From Riptortus pedestris (lineage: Eukaryota > Arthropoda > Insecta > Hemiptera > Alydidae), in assembly GCA_019009955.1 (NCBI GenBank), contig CM032229.1:143181501-143245500 (forward strand): a stretch of 64,000 nt of DNA. Direction: 5' to 3'. The translations under genes were made by a program, and so were the position numbers. This document shows positions 45,845-57,163 of the stretch, piece after piece (the stretch's first letter is position 1; every line of letters begins with the position of its first letter). The notes under the pieces are model-generated. The model did no database searches. It saw only the letters and a list, made by a program, of their open reading frames with translations, and was not told the origin of the DNA.

Positions 45845-46045
45845 GTCCGTCACTCAGGGGCTGCGTAAACTAAGTAGATTTCCCAAGTGAAGTTTTACAA
45901 TAGATAAATCTACATACTGGTACCAAACACTTAATACCACCGTGAATATAAAGTGAAAAGCTACAAACGGTAATGAGAAATCTTTCAGTAAATTTTAGTA
46001 ACCTCCCAACGGAAAGCATCTGAATTGTAAACAAACATGTTGGCG
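45845..46045 (-). mobile_element. GTCCGTC-family 5' end fragment
   Basis: GTCCGTCACTCAGGGGCTGC, ACTAAGTAGATTTCCCAAGT, GATAAATCTACATACTGGTA, CACCGTGAATATAAAGTG and TCTTTCAGTAAATTTTAG, ending after TGTAAACAAACATG. The rest of the element is absent. Confidence 0.85.
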
Positions 46046-46658
46046 GCCAACATTTATTTATTAATTTAATGCTTGGTTTGACAAGACGGTTGGTTAATTT
46101 CATCAGAAGGCAATACTAAAAAAATAAAAAAAAAATAAAAAAGTTGAGCACGGGCTTAAGAGTTGCTACAAGATTAAGCACATTTTCCATATGCAAGAAT
46201 GTCTCACAGAAGAAGTAATCTTAAATATTACCCCTAGTAAATATACAGTGTTAACAGGAATTGAAATTGATACTGGATATTTGGTGATAAGACAGTATAT
46301 AACGTGAATATCGTTAGTAGTAGTTTCTCTGAAGGCTGCAACTGCAGTTTTATATACTTTTAAGAAACTTCTTCCAGACCTAGAAAAATGTAAAGAACGC
46401 GGAATATCGTCATATCAACAGACGTACATCTAAAACAATTTTAGATCGATCATATTTTTCCCACCACTACTCCTGATGAATTTTGAAGCCGCTAGAGCTA
46501 GTAGATACACTCACAGAATCATTTACGTTTAAAACTTTATTTTTGGCATTTAGTTCCTTGAATCTATGAAAATTCATAGGTATATAATAGAAATCACCCG
46601 CCCAACCACAACAGCTGATTTCTTATGATTGTCTAAGAATAAGACATTTTAGTACATT
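46046..46658. other. Unassigned AT-rich span
   Basis: No supported gene or repeat. Confidence 0.5.
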
Positions 46659-46776
46659 TAGCAGATTTCCCTTAAGAGAAATCATCTATTGAGGTCGTAT
46701 TCATGACGGAATTTTCGAAATTTTTCTTCAATGTCCATCGATCCTACCTAGTAGATGACGAAAATGAGGTCCGTTC

Positions 46777-46826
<50 letters not shown>

Positions 46827-47280
46827 TATATATATATTTGTCTGTTAACGTTCTAGTGGTCGCAATTTTTGTTTGATCGTTACCAAACTCGATATTTAGT
46901 CGTTTTATGTATAAAGAAAGATTAAGTGCGTTAACGGCTGAAATCGGACAAGTGAGAGGGGGGGGGTTTAAAGGGGAAAATTTCGAAAATTCTAAATATC
47001 TCCGTTACTATACGTCACATCGAATAATTGTAAAGAATTGACCTTATTGCAAATTAAATTTACTATAAATATTGTTATATACATTTATTCTCTATCTTGA
47101 ATATTAACCGAGATATTTGCATTTTTATTAAATGTGTGCGGCTAACGGTCGAGAGTAGTGACTTTCCCGCCAAAAGCTAGTTCGGGCGTTTCCTTGACTG
47201 CTCGGCTCTCGTGAAATGTCTCTATTGTAAAACTTCACGTGGGAAACCAGCTTAGTTTACGCAGCCCCTGCGTGTCGGAC
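46659..47280 (+). mobile_element. GTCCGTC-family element, compact complete copy (622 bp)
   Basis: Complete, with one module: TAGCAGATTTCCC-TTAAGAGAAATC, TCATGACGGAATTTTCG, CATCGATCCTACCTAG, TGAGGTCCGTTCAAAATTAT, a TA tract (46781-46846), GTCTGTTAACGTTCTAGTGG, GTTAACGGCTGAAATCGGAC, G run, AACCGAGATATTTGCA, CTTCACGTGGGAAACCAG and CGCAGCCCCTGCGTGTCGGAC. A good reference for the family's landmarks. Confidence 0.93.
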
Positions 47281-47898
47281 TTTTGTAGATTGATCACAAC
47301 TTTCGCTTTAATACTAAAGGCGATAAGCAGTTTGATTCCTTTCCTCCCATTCGATAATAACTCCTGAAATTCTGAATTGGTGGGGTAGTGTAAATGCCAG
47401 ATTGCGATATGTTTCGACTAGAAATGTGGTTATGGCTGTGGGTGGTTGGGGGTATCAGAGCAATGAGGAGAGAAGTAGCACCTGCTATCCCTTCCTTTAA
47501 TATTTAAAGAGAATCCATATGTCATACCCCCCCCCCACCCTAATATTATATCATTTTTCATCTACATAAATATTATATCAGCGCCACCTGGAGTCTCACT
47601 CGCCCCCACCTCCATTCTAAGCTACAAATGATAAATGTTTTATTCTCTATCTAGATTTGTGGTTTGATGAAATTTAAATAGCGTTTATTGATTCGGAGGG
47701 TTTACATGAAAGGGGGGGGGGTGTTTGTATATTTACGGCGTACATGCCGCAATGTATAAAAGGTATCACGCATTAAATATGTACTCCGGTGCGTAAATAT
47801 TTATGGTATCTCTTGTAGTGATGTAACTGAAGGCATTTACATAGAAATACTGATTCAAAACAAACCGACCTCTACCGACAATGGGAAAAGCTGACTTT
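47281..47898. other. Unassigned non-coding span with C and G runs
   Basis: Contains a C run at 47527-47534 and a G run at 47713-47721. No gene or repeat recognised. Confidence 0.5.
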
Positions 47899-48314
47899 CA
47901 GCAGATTTCCCTTAAGGGAGTCTATTGAGGTTGTACTACTGTCTTCAAATATCCATCCATCCTGTCTAGAAAACGGCTAGATATGGACTATTCAAATATA
48001 TATATATATATCTGTTAAATCTCCAGCAGCCTCAATTGTTGTTCGATTGCTACCATGCATTTTAGCACGGTGAGAAATTAAATCATGTTCCATAACGGCT
48101 GAGACTCCACCTGAGGGATTTCTCAGCTCCTTCTAATCATATGATTTTTAATTGAAGAAACAGTATCAATAAACGTTTCATGTCCGCTTGAATTTCAAGA
48201 TTTTGAAGGATTTGTATTATGATAGAAAAAGAGAACTGAATTCGGAATGACATCAGCGTAGCATTGCGGAAAGCGGGAAATCTGCTAAGTTCGCTCAGTG
48301 CTAGCATGACGGAC
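47899..48314 (+). mobile_element. GTCCGTC-family decayed copy
   Basis: CAGCAGATTTCCC-TTAAGGGAG, TATTGAGGTTGTAC, CTTCAAATATCCATCCATCC, a TA tract, TGTTAAATCTCCAGCAG, CATAACGGCTGAGA, then GCGGGAAATCTGCTAAG and GCATGACGGAC. Heavily diverged. Its end lies only 24 bases from the start of the next, opposite-facing copy. Confidence 0.75.
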
Positions 48315-48338
48315 TGTTTTCATTGTGAACTAAGAAAA

Positions 48339-49134
48339 GTCCGTCACGCAGGGGCTGCTTAAACTAAGCAGATTTCCCACGTGAAGTTTAGTAATAGATA
48401 AATATACATACTGGTAACACAACAGCACCATGAATAAATACTAACGGAAATAAGAAATGTTTCATCCAATTTCAATAACCTGCCGACAGGAAGCGTTAGG
48501 TTAGAAATGTAAACAAACGGGTCTGCCGCTTCACACCGGAAAGAATAACAATATCTGTAATATATCATAATATAACATATTAATTTTATTGAGAACTATT
48601 TACTATACCTAGTACTGTAATTAATAATGAGTCAGAATAACTGTTATCTCAATCAATCAAATTTTAGTAGTAGAAAACCTTAAGACGGGGGGGGGGGGGT
48701 TACTGGGGCATATTTGCATGTATCTCGTATAATAAAGGTCTCTTGAATACAATTTTTGGTATTTAAACTTCGAATAATGTGATTTATTATGTAGCAGAGT
48801 ATTGTTTATGTAACAAGAGTAGAAGTGGCGGTTTGCTGAAGGCTGAAAACTGAAAAATGCAAATATCTCGGTTAATATTCAAGATGGAGAATAAATGTGT
48901 ATAACAATATTTATAGTAAATTTAATTTGCAATAAGAGTGATTATATATAATTTTTCGATTCGACGTACATTAACGGAGATATTTCTAATTTTCGAAAAT
49001 CATCCCCTCTAAACCCCCTCCCACTGGTCCGATCTCAGCCGTTAACAAACTCGATCTTCCTTATTAAATAAAACGATTAAATACCGAGTTTGGTGACGAT
49101 TAAACAAAAATTGCGACCGCTAGAGTGTTAACAG

Positions 49135-49191
<57 letters not shown>

Positions 49192-49319
49192 TATAATTTT
49201 GAACGGACCTCATTTTCGTCATTTCCTGGGTAGGATCGATGGAGATTTGAAGAAATTTTTCGAAAATCGCGTCATGAGTACGACCTCAATAGCTGATTTC
49301 CCTTGAGGAAAATCTTCTA
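48339..49319 (-). mobile_element. GTCCGTC-family element, 1.0-kb form (981 bp)
   Basis: GTCCGTCACGCAGGGGCTGC to CTGATTTCCCTTGAGG-AAAATCTTCTA. Both ends are kept. The TA tract is at 49139-49186. It is collinear throughout with the copies at 34911, 52345 and 58310. Confidence 0.92.
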
Positions 49320-49390
49320 AAAATATTATATAACTGAAAGCCTGTTTGAATATTCCTTTTATCCTGAAAGGCAAGAGGTTTCAAATGAAA

Positions 49391-49394
<4 letters not shown>

Positions 49395-49430
<36 letters not shown>

Positions 49431-49814
49431 AGATGGATTTCATTTATAACGAATCCAAAATATTTTTTTTTAATTTATTATTTAATAATTACCATTAAAT
49501 AGGAGTGGCTAAACACATTTGAATCTTGAGTTAAACATGTCAGCTGTATATATTTTTATATTAGCAGCACTTTATAATTTAGAAGATTACCTGGTGAACG
49601 TTAACTAATTTCTGCATAACTACAATATTTGCAGCATTATCGTGTAGTAATGGCATAAGAATCACTAGGAAATTACGACGATCGGCATGGATAAGTTTGC
49701 CCAACGTCGTAGAAATGATGTTTTCTATTCACCTTTTGCTTTCGTTTAGTTTTCGTCGGGCGTTCGGGAGGATAATTAAGAAAAAGAGTTAAGGGAAATC
49801 GAGCAAATGTGGAT
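49395..49814. other. (TA)n tract and unassigned sequence
   Basis: (TA)n at 49395-49428, then AT-rich sequence with no recognised feature up to the minisatellite. Confidence 0.55.
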
Positions 49815-50317
49815 ACATGATGCACAACGTTTCTATGATTGAAGCACAATGTGTCCATGATAGACGCAACAATGAGTCCATGATATACGCACAATGTGAC
49901 CATGAGAGATGCACACTGTGATCATGATTGGCGCTCAATGTGACCATGATATACGCGCAATGTGACCATGAGAGATGCACACTGTAATCATGATTGGCGC
50001 ACAATGTGTCCATGATATACGCACAATGTGCCCATGAGAGATGCACACTGTGATCATGATTGGCGCTCAATGTGTCCATGATATACGCGCAATGTGACCA
50101 TGAGAGACGCACACTGTGACCATGATTGGCGCACAATGTGACCATGATAGGCGTACAATGTGACCATGAGAGATGCACACTGTGATCATGAGAGACGCAC
50201 ACTGTGGCCATGATTGGCGCAAAATGTGACCATGAGAGACGCACAATGTGTCCATGATTACAGCACAATATGCCCATGATTGGCGCTCTATGTGACCGAG
50301 ATAGAAGTAAAATGGGT
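49815..50317. repeat. 22-bp minisatellite with 66-bp higher-order period
   Basis: About 20 consecutive 22-bp units of the form CATGA-NNNN-CGC-ACAATGTGAC. Three unit types alternate: one with GAGAGATGCACACTGTGAT, one with GATTGGCGCTCAATGTGAC, one with GATATACGCGCAATGTGAC. The type order repeats every 66 bp for much of the array. Since 66 is divisible by three, a 185-codon minus frame stays open by chance; it is not a supported gene. Confidence 0.95.
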
Positions 50318-50695
50318 CTCGTATAATAAAGGTCTCTGGAAAACAATATTTTGTATTTAAGCTTAGAATAATGTAGTATAATATATATCAGAGTGTTATT
50401 TATGTAGCACGAGTAGAAGTGGGGGTTTACTGTAGGCAGAAAACTGAAAAATGCAAATATCTTGGTTAATATTCAAGGTATTATAAATGTATATAACAAC
50501 ATTTATTGAACATTACATTTGCAATAAGATTGATTCTATACAATTTTTCGATCCGACTTATAGTAAACGGAGATATTTCGAATTTTCAAAATTCTCCCTC
50601 CATAACCCCCCCCTTCTCCTAGGTAGGATCGATGGACATTTGAAGAAAAATTTCGAAAATTAAGTCAAGAGTATTCCCTTATGGGAAAACTGCTA
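50318..50695 (-). mobile_element. GTCCGTC-family right part, 5' side replaced by the minisatellite
   Basis: GTCTCGTATAATAAAGGTCT follows the minisatellite directly. Then GCACGAGTAGAAGTGGGGG, AATATCTTGGTTAATATTC, TTTTTCGATCCGACTTATAG, CCTAGGTAGGATCGATGG and a degraded end TTCCCTTATGGGAAAACTGCTA. The TA tract and half of the module are deleted. Confidence 0.82.
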
Positions 50696-51719
50696 TAACG
50701 TAGCCCAACAGAGTCCCAAACCTCTTTAAGATTAGGGTTGATACCAGTGCAGAATCGTCGAGACCCTAAAGACTTTGACTCTGTTAGATGCCTTCTACTG
50801 ACCAGTTTGTCTACTGGTACAACTAATCCCAGCCCACCATGGTTAACCGAGATAGTTTGGCTGTCTTTTCACTCAAAGCATAACACACTGCAAGAGAATC
50901 CCCCCGTGGATAACTATAGATTTCAAAGGTAACAATGTCAAATGAAAAAAACACAAAAACAAACATCTTCTTCTACGCTAGTTTGGCAAATTCCTGTCTC
51001 TCAAATTGCCCGCCCCTTCACCGCAGCCTGCCGTTTGATGTCATAGATATTGTCAGGTGCGTTATACTATTTCATTGATGACTCCACTTTTCCAGTTAAT
51101 AACTAGTAGTATAGTATCTTAGCGTTATAAGTAATATATAAGTCACATTTATATACACACTCAAATTCTATAGATGGTCTTTCATGGCACACACATTCCT
51201 TGGATCCACATTTTCAGACAACCGGCACTTAACTCAGATTAAGTTCTGTAAGATATCCGCTTTGTTGGGGAACAACGAAGGTCTGGGGGATGGTATATTT
51301 GTTGTTGGCAGTGGAAAGAGGATGAAAATAAGAGTCGAGTGTAAATAAGGCTTGTTGTGAATTATTGAGGCTAGTTTTTGCCTGGTTCCCTAATGTTAAA
51401 TATTTAATTTATAATTGAATCGAGGCTCGGGTAGCGCTCCAAGTTGGCCCGGGGGAGTTGTAGTTAGAGTTTCATTATGAATTGTTCAATAGCCTCCATA
51501 TTAATACCCCGTGCCTCACCCTCCGACTCCCATCCACCTCGGATCTAAACCTTATCTTCAGATTCCAAATCTTTTGCAGAAAAAAAAAAATAAAAAAAAA
51601 ACTTTCGGTGACAAAATTTTAGCGAATGACTCCGCAAAACGGATAGGATACCTACGGCTTTGGGAAGTCAAGTCAGCGTTATTTCGTCGGACAGGATACG
51701 TTTGTATGCAGACGGTAAC
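50696..51719. other. Unassigned non-coding span
   Basis: Less AT-rich in parts, with A runs near 51580-51600. The frames here are unrecognised. Confidence 0.45.
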
Positions 51720-51730
51720 CATTTCTTGCA

Positions 51731-51956
51731 TATCTCTGGAATATGCTGGATGGTAGAGGAACAAATGTATAAGGATCAATAAGAAGGCCAAGTCCTCTAC
51801 TGGTTTTTAATATAATGCAGAGTGCACTTTCGGAGACAATGCTCCATCCTCAGTGCCTGATTAAAGCTGCGTTGCCTGGACCACGACTGCCGGGCGACTC
51901 CAGTCCAGTTATATTAAAAACCAGTAGAGGACTTGGCCTTCTTATTGATCCTTATA
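51731..51956 (-). mobile_element. 226-bp hammerhead-bearing inverted-repeat element with 11-bp target duplication
   Basis: Flanked by CATTTCTTGCA at 51720-51730 and 51957-51967. The left arm carries CTCTGGAATATGCTGGATGG, AAATGTATAAGGATCAATAA, GAAGGCCAAGTCCTCTACTG, a hammerhead (minus), GCGTTGCCTGGACCACGACT and GGCGACTCCAG. The right arm, from about 51902, is a shorter inverted copy (ATATTAAAAACCAGTAGAGG, then ACTTGGCCTTCTTATTG). It belongs to the same family as 39942-40254. The duplication shows a transposition product. Confidence 0.88.
51815..51857 (-). ncRNA. Type I hammerhead ribozyme, canonical core
   Basis: The minus strand reads GGCA, CTGAGGA (CUGANGA with N=G), stem II TGGAG/CTCC, GAAA, palindromic stem III GTGCAC, TC, then TGCA, which pairs with the last three bases of GGCA. 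The core is intact. Confidence 0.85.
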
Positions 51957-51967
51957 CATTTCTTGCA

Positions 51968-52344
51968 GTTTTAGGTTACATTCCTGGGAATTGATCCGGG
52001 CTTAGAACTCGGCTTAGGGGTAGCGGTGTCGGGCATACCACCTTCAAATGTCTTTAGTGTTTCATCCGACTCATCAAGTGGTTGTTGTGCTTCTGCTTCA
52101 CCAAGTTAGGCTATTCCAATTCGTGTATGCACTTTTATGGTCGTCAAATATCCTCATTTCTCTTTACCTTTTTACTAACTATTTTCCAGAGCAAAATGTT
52201 ATTTAGCAGCATGTTGTTGCTCACTGCTTCACTGGCCCAATTACTTTAAGTCGCCAGTTTTTAATAGCAACTACCTAATACAGATTAATCTTCTATTTTT
52301 TGATTCCGACTTTTAGTATGTTCTACTCATTGATAGCTCAAAAA
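51968..52344. other. Unassigned non-coding span
   Basis: No supported gene or repeat. A tRNA-like phrase near 51991-52035 is too weak to call. Confidence 0.45.
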
Positions 52345-53132
52345 GTCCGTCACGCAGGAGCTGCGTAAACTAAGCAGATTTCCCTCGGGAAGTTTAGTAA
52401 TAGATAAATATACACACATACTGCTAACACAATGACACCGTGAATAAATACAAACGGAAATAAATGTTTCATCCAATTTCAATAACCTGCCGACAGGAAG
52501 CGTTAGGTTAGAAATGTAAACAAACGGGCCGGGCCGCCTCACAACGGAAAGAAAAACAATTACTCAAATATATCTGAATATAACACATTATTTTATTGAG
52601 AACTATTTACTATATCTAGTACTGTAATTAATAATGAGTCAGAATAATTGTTATCTCAATCAATAAAATTTTAGTAGTCCAAAACTTTAAGATGGGGGGG
52701 GGGGTCACCAGGGCATATTTGCATGTATCTCGTATAATAAAGGTCTCTTGAATACAATTTTTGGTATTTAAACTTCCAATAATGTGATTTATTATGTAGC
52801 AGAGTATTGTTTACGTAACATGAGTAGAAGTGGAGGTTTGCTAAAAACTGAAAAATGCAAATATCTCGGTTAATATTCAAGATAGAGAATAACCGTATAT
52901 GACAATATTTATAGTAAATTTAATTTGCAATAAGATTTGTTATATACAATTTTTCGATCCGATGCATAATAACGGAGATATTTGGAATTTTCGAAAATCC
53001 CCCCTCTAAACCCCCCCTCCCTCTGGTCCGATTTCAGCCATTAACGAACTTGATCTGTCTTTTTACATAAAACGGTTAAATATCGAGTTTCGTAACGATT
53101 AAACAAAAATTGCGACCGCTAGAGCGGTAACA

Positions 53133-53203
<71 letters not shown>

Positions 53204-53326
53204 TTTTGAACGGACTTCATTTTTGTCATCTACTAAGTAGGATAGATGGACATTTGAAGAAAAATGTCGAAAATTCCGTCATGAGTACAACCTCAATAGC
53301 TGATTTCCCTTAAGGGAAATCTGCTA
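52345..53326 (-). mobile_element. GTCCGTC-family element, 1.0-kb form (982 bp)
   Basis: GTCCGTCACGCAGGAGCTGC to CTGATTTCCCTTAAGGG-AAATCTGCTA. The intact terminal palindrome and the inverted AAGCAGATTTCCC near the 5' side are both present. The TA tract is at 53136-53200. Probably one of the youngest copies, judging from the clean ends. Confidence 0.93.
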
Positions 53327-55149
53327 AAAGCTACCTAAAGGCAAAATTTACAAGCGCCAGTGACGCTTCCAGTTTTTTTTATTTTATTTTTTTTTTTTTT
53401 ATGGAGAATTCACATTACACTGCCATATTTAAGGACTGGTTGAATTCATAAATAGTTCAGGAGAAGTGAGAATTATAGTTGAAAAACTTTTGAGTCTAAT
53501 GAGTTAATCAGCGCGTTAGATCCCAGGCAGACCACATGTGTCCTAGGGTATAGGCGTGTCAGCCTACAGGAGACTACTCATACCAGGATCTCCTTGGCTA
53601 ACGCAGGCTGTACTTTTCTAATTGATCACTCACTTTGCAAAACTATGATTAGTGAAACACTGAAGGCCTACTAAAGATCTCTTAGCCAAAAAAACTAAGC
53701 AATAAAAATAGTCAAAACAGCCCCACAGTAGTATAGGTTGTTTGGAAGGTTAACTTTTCTTAGCCCAATTACGAATAATAAACACCGTACCCAAAACGCA
53801 TACAGAAAATAAAAAATAAGCTTGAATCGAATAATATGAATGCCGAACCATTAAAATTTAATTTACTTCTAGTTTTAAATGAACTTAGTGGAATTGACCA
53901 TCATATTAACATTAGATATTGCCATATTCCTACATTTCAAAAACGAAAATGAATTAAAATATATTTATGTATATGATTTTGCATTGGTTTCAAGTTTTAG
54001 TTAATTAACTGTGGAGTTGCCAATGTCCTGCTTTTCTTTTCATCGACGATTCTTCTTTAGTTAACATCTGTCAAACCTTCTTAACAAATATGGACTATTC
54101 CGTGGAGCTCAACTCATCGATGTACTAGATAGTGTTCAGGCCAAGCAAGAAGTAGATCTTTAAAGAGACTTGTAGAGATAAATAAAAAGGCTGTGGGATG
54201 GGTAGACATATGTATAAATGGCAACTTGCCACCTTCGTAAATTCGCGGCTACAAGGTGACAGACGTTATTTAAAATTGTGATACGAAACACAACACAAAA
54301 GCCTTAAGAACATACAAGAAAGATTGATTTGTGACAAGCGCAAATGCCTATACTATCAGGTGTAATTGTATGTAAACATAAGCAAGGCATATGTATAAAC
54401 ACGTACACCAGAGGTAGAGGTCATTCTGCATTAATTCATATAAATCAACACGTATCGTGTTTGTTATATTAATATATTCAACATCAATAACAAATTAACT
54501 TCTGGCTATTGATTTACTAATTAATGCTAAATCCCATGTGATTACATTATGTTCATATCCGTGAACTGTACCTGATGTGATTAGATACACCGCCCCTCGA
54601 GATATAGTAACTTCTGCTCGCATAGCTTACATCTAAACACACATTATCCTCAGGCGTGTATTTATAACTAATTTATTATTACGATTCTTTTAAATCATAT
54701 GCACTCATTATCAATTGTGATTGTTTACAGGCGACAATTATTACGCCTAGCATTAAATCGCGTTAGAGACATTAATTTAGGTATGTTATCTTAAATGCCA
54801 AACAATTATGAGCATATATTGCTTAGTACACAGTCCTAAGATATGCAAGATGGTGCATGAACCTCATGCAGTGTGGGATTATAATGACATATTATTAACA
54901 TTTAACGTTAAATGTTATGATTGATAATTATCCAGAGTGAAACTTAGTACTTTTAAGCATTTTGCCATAAATGGTACACTCAAATATTGTAGGAAACTTC
55001 AATTAAAACCTTATAAAAGATTTGAGCTGTTGCGCCATGTGAGTATTTTTACCAACGGTGGAACACATTTAATTATCCGTTTGCAAAAATCTGTGGTCTT
55101 AAGAGATATTCTAGGTCATATTAAAAACTATATTTATTATTATTATTGA
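53327..55149. other. Non-coding span with T-rich tract
   Basis: T-rich run at 53372-53400. No recognised gene or element. Frames are short and AT-driven. Confidence 0.5.
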
Positions 55150-55328
55150 TTATCGTCCACTTTTCACTACTATGGCTAGTTAAGGGACAAGTTATTTAAA
55201 GGTTACCATCTTTTTCTAGCCAGGATGGGACTGAGGGATATGTTTAATGATTTCGTCACTAAATACATTTCTATTACCCACGCGGGATTCAAATGCCACT
55301 CTAGATTAAAAAGGCATTGCTAAGATAT
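55150..55328 (-). mobile_element. tRNA-derived SINE, diverged
   Basis: The minus strand gives a B-box remnant TTTGAATCCCGC, then ATTTAGTGACGAAATCATTA, CTCAGTCCCATCCTGGCTAG, AAAAAGATGGTAACC, TTAACTAGCCATAGTAG and AAAGTGGACGATAATC, collinear with the 38041 copy. Confidence 0.75.
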
Positions 55329-56929
55329 ATGTTATAATGTATGCAACATATGAATACGTTCATACAATATTAATATTCTAGGCGAAATATATAGCTAATA
55401 TAATATTTTTTATTATTAAATATCGGCTATCATTTTTAAAAATAAATAACGCGCATTTTGGTTATTTAGCTGGGTCTTCAGCAGCCCAATCTTTTATTGG
55501 TGAATAAATGTTTTTCTTCTTAATATTTAATTCTTAACATTCTTAAGTGTTTTATTTTCATCCAATGACATGATTACATGTTCAAAGCCGTTGAGAAAGA
55601 GTAGATACAATTTTTTTTAAAAATAATATTAACCATCCCTCGAAAGGTATCATGGTTTGCAATGCCAACGCTGTTCAGAACTTAATTTTATGATAGAGAC
55701 ACCTCTGACATTGGCAGATCCTAATACAAGAACCGTTGTTCACGTTTTGAATATTTGGGAGAATCTGCTTTAGTTTTAGGTGGAATATAACTTTCAAACT
55801 TGTACCAGAGAAGTAGATATTGTATACCAAGAAACGTATAGAGCGATTAATTAAATTAAATTAAAGCAAAGAGAAAATAGATTTTTTTATTTTTTTAACA
55901 TGCTTATATTAAAGCGACGAATGCTAAATGAAATTCGTGAGTGTGCAAGATTGATGAGACGAAGATTGAGTGCATTCTGATGATATGACTATTTTTGCAG
56001 CAGACCTGGTTTGTATTTTATCGAAGTGCATTTATATCTCGCTTGTAAACAACTATATAGGCACTTAAAGTCAGCTCTTGTTAAAATATAATCCAGCCGA
56101 AGGGGTTAATAGCTTGTATAGATATAATTTCACACAAATAGCGGCAAAAGGGTGGGGGGATTTATTGTTTAATGCATTTAGAGACGGAAGGGGAGAGAGC
56201 GGTTGTGTAAAAGTAATATTTTTCCGTGTAGGGGGATCTGTTGCAGGGCATTGGTAGGACTGTATTGTTCCAATGTATCGGCGACTGAGCGAGAATGGGA
56301 TCAGTTGCTACTATTGTTGTATCAGCATGGAACGCCAGGCTTACATTCCTCCAGAACAGATTTATACTCGGCTACTACGTTATTCCCATGCTCTCGGACC
56401 AATAAAGGTCTTGGACTGTATTCAAACGGCTCCAATCAAAACGAGCGCTTACAAAAACAAAACAAAATTGGGGAGGAAAAAGAAAAAAAAAAGCATTGGA
56501 GTTACCCCCCTCCTCTAGGGGAGGTAGGCGGAGGCAAGTTTTGATGGACAAAGCGGGAGGGCAAGTTGGGGAAACCGATTGAATTATGAGAGCAACAATG
56601 GAAATAAAGGAGGTTCATAATGGAGCAGTGGAAACGACACAGAAACCATTGTTAAATTTATATTATTTAATTTTCTCTCTGGTTTATCCTCTGCTTTTAA
56701 CACCTTCCGCCTTACAATTCACACCCGACTTCCTTATACTCAATTCTTTCATCAGCCCTATTATAAACACCTGTTAGGGTAAACACACCATTCGGTACGT
56801 ATGGAAAATTCCTCTCCAAGAAATATCGAATCGATTACTATTTAACGTAGTAACTCTTGGCACGGTCTTATCTGCACTGTCTTCACTGTAGGAAATGTTT
56901 TCAATTTACACAGCCACTGCGTGACAAAC
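55329..56929. other. Non-coding span with an unresolved 113-codon frame
   Basis: 56203-56544 holds a + frame of 113 codons ending in lysine- and glycine-rich low complexity, with an overlapping 81-codon frame. No domain is recognised. 56880-56928 (GTAGGAAATGTTTTCAATTT, then ACACAGCCACTGCGTGAC) may be a worn 3' end of the GTCCGTC family. Confidence 0.4.
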
Positions 56930-56941
56930 TTCTAAGTAACT

Positions 56942-57151
56942 GGTAATTCAAATAAAGGGTTAGAACCGCCAGTATAGATGATACTGTTATCATACTTGTC
57001 GGTGGAGACCGTCGTCACTGGCTGATGGTCGAGTACAGCTGACAACTTCTTGACGGGCATGAAGATGGTGCCATCGCATCGAAAGCACAATGCCAGCTGC
57101 ACTCGACCATCAGCCAGTGACGACCGTCTCCACCGACAGGAATGACAACAG
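56942..57151 (+). mobile_element. 210-bp inverted-repeat element with hammerhead relic and 12-bp target duplication
   Basis: TTCTAAGTAACT occurs at 56930-56941 and 57152-57163, exactly flanking the insert. Inside, arms at about 56984-57041 and 57094-57151 are inverted copies sharing GTCGGTGGAGAC, GTCGTCACTGGCTGATGG and TCGAGT-CAGCTG. The central 50 bases contain a hammerhead relic. The layout parallels 51731-51956, but the sequence belongs to another subfamily, nearer to 8945-9225. Confidence 0.85.
57056..57095 (+). ncRNA. Degenerate hammerhead motif
   Basis: GGCA, TGAAGA (first core C missing), stem II GATG/CATC, GAAA, GCAC instead of a palindromic GCGC, AA, then TGCC pairing with GGCA. Stem I and GAAA survive but the core is broken, so it is probably inactive. 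Confidence 0.5.
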
Positions 57152-57163
57152 TTCTAAGTAACT

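Noticed and set aside
49815..50317. CRISPR-like array
   Set aside because: Units are contiguous 22-mers with no unique spacers. This is a minisatellite in a eukaryotic context.
49789..50346. 185-codon minus-strand open frame
   Set aside because: It is the translation of the 22-bp minisatellite. The 66-bp period keeps it open, and no non-repetitive domain is present.
56203..56544. 113-codon + frame as a gene
   Set aside because: No recognisable domain, low-complexity tail, and no conserved start or splice context visible.
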